A DNA stretch of 33,515 nt from Nitrospirae bacterium CG2_30_70_394 (GTDB taxonomy: Bacteria > CG2-30-53-67 > CG2-30-70-394), in contig MNYW01000158.1 in assembly GCA_001873295.1 (NCBI GenBank), forward strand, positions 1 to 33,515, given 5' to 3'. Below, piece after piece: positions 32,893 to 33,515 of this stretch (position 1 is its first letter; every line of letters starts with the position of its first letter). The notes below the pieces were generated by a model. It worked only from the letters and a program-made list of their open reading frames with translations. It had not been told where the DNA came from and ran no database searches. Made by a program: the position numbers and the translations under genes.

Positions 32893-33515
32893 ATGCTCCC
32901 CCCCACCCTCCTCCTCCTCGCCCTCCTCCTCCCCTTCGCCCGCGCCGAGGCGCTGCCCGCCCTCTTCTTCGACGGGACGCTCGCCTACAGCCAGGCGAGC
33001 CAGCTCCTCACCCTGAGCGCGCCGATCACCGCGACCGAGGGGCTCAGCCTGCCCCTCGGAGCCGGGAGCGAGTTTCACTTCATCGCCCGGTTCGCCAGCC
33101 TCACCACCGCCGGCGCGATCCTCGCCACCCTCGACCCGGTCGCGGCCACGCCCGGGGTGGAGGTCGTGGACGGCGGTGGCACCGCGCTCCTCCTCGGTGA
33201 CCTGGGAACCGCCGCCTTGGGCGGCGGAGCCGGTAGCGACCTCGGCATCCTCGCCGCGCAGTTTCACCCGACGGCCGGTGCCCTCCGCGGTAACTTCGGC
33301 GACCAGGCAAGCCTCTTCGCCCTCACCCTCAACCTCTCGACCCCGTTCAGCCCCACCCTCTTCGAGACCGACTTCAGCGGGGCGGTCGACGGCCGCATCC
33401 AGGCGGTGGTCCCCGAACCTGCTACCGGCCTGCTGCTCCTCCTCGGCCTCCCCCTCCTCCTTTTCGCCACCCCTTACCGGACTACCGCCATGCGCCGCTC
33501 CCTTTTCTTCCTCGC
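32893..33515 (+). CDS. PEP-CTERM-type exported surface protein, open at window end
   Basis: At least 207 residues. A leucine-rich signal peptide (MLPPTLLLLALLLPFARAEA) leads to an Ala/Gly/Thr/Leu-rich, largely beta-type body with little charge (ALPALFFDGTLAYSQASQLL and on). Near the end VVPEPATGLLLLLGLPLLLF is a PEP-CTERM sorting signal: the PEP motif then a hydrophobic helix. Exosortases recognise this tag and link the protein to extracellular polysaccharide export. Normally a few Arg close the protein right after the helix; here the frame runs on through ATPYRTTAMRRSLFFL without a stop. Either the tail is longer than usual or the ATG at 33490, followed by RRSLFF, begins a second signal peptide and a frame fusion. 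Exosortase itself is not in the window. Confidence 0.8.
   Translation, partial: MLPPTLLLLALLLPFARAEALPALFFDGTLAYSQASQLLTLSAPITATEGLSLPLGAGSEFHFIARFASLTTAGAILATLDPVAATPGVEVVDGGGTALLLGDLGTAALGGGAGSDLGILAAQFHPTAGALRGNFGDQASLFALTLNLSTPFSPTLFETDFSGAVDGRIQAVVPEPATGLLLLLGLPLLLFATPYRTTAMRRSLFFL

Overview
This window is very GC-rich and gene-dense. It reads as chromosomal DNA of a Gram-negative bacterium of the Pseudomonadota type. The pointers are an lpxB-like relic, a LolC/E-family permease, an extended ribosomal protein S1, a DUF4124 lytic transglycosylase, a FlgT-N-like secreted protein and a PEP-CTERM protein behind a candidate sigma-54 promoter. Nothing here places it safely below phylum. Most genes are housekeeping. 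The less ordinary content is in the left 10 kb, the spacers and the right edge.

Left region (1-9,900). At the edge a secreted TPR protein gene (minus) is joined in frame to the first ~38 codons of a yceH (DUF480) gene. An SprT-like metalloprotease gene and tRNA-Arg(UCG) follow on the minus strand, then a TauE/SafE-type permease on the plus strand. After a gene-free convergent stretch comes a minus-strand cluster: a metallophosphoesterase nuclease (YhaO-like) whose stop overlaps the start of a very long ABC-type ATPase (YhaN-like), then a lytic transglycosylase. The 1.1 kb spacer upstream carries a 9-bp tandem repeat, a 61-bp tandem repeat and a dispersed hairpin element, and ends at rpsA.

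Middle (9,900-22,700). rpsA (plus) faces the ileS-lspA-galT cluster (minus). A FlgT-N-like secreted protein gene diverges from ileS. It is followed by another dispersed-hairpin block and then pyk, a ROK-family sugar kinase gene and pgi, a small glycolysis cluster.

Right (22,700-33,515). An 88-bp palindromic element lies behind pgi. Next come a divergent MogA/MoaB-fold protein gene, mnmA, a decayed lpxB-like fragment on the opposite strand, the overlapping panB-rpiB-glyA cluster, valS and a lolC/lolE-type permease gene. The window closes inside a PEP-CTERM-type surface protein gene preceded by a well-spaced -24/-12 promoter candidate and a 9-bp stem-loop abutting the start codon.

I see no CRISPR array, prophage, transposase, rRNA operon or obvious defence island. 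The candidates most worth following are the YhaO/YhaN pair with its ~260-residue C-terminal extension and altered H-loop, the yceH-TPR junction, the shared hairpin elements, the divergent MogA-like protein and the sigma-54/PEP-CTERM unit. All similarity calls are from reading translated sequence by eye; no database search was run.
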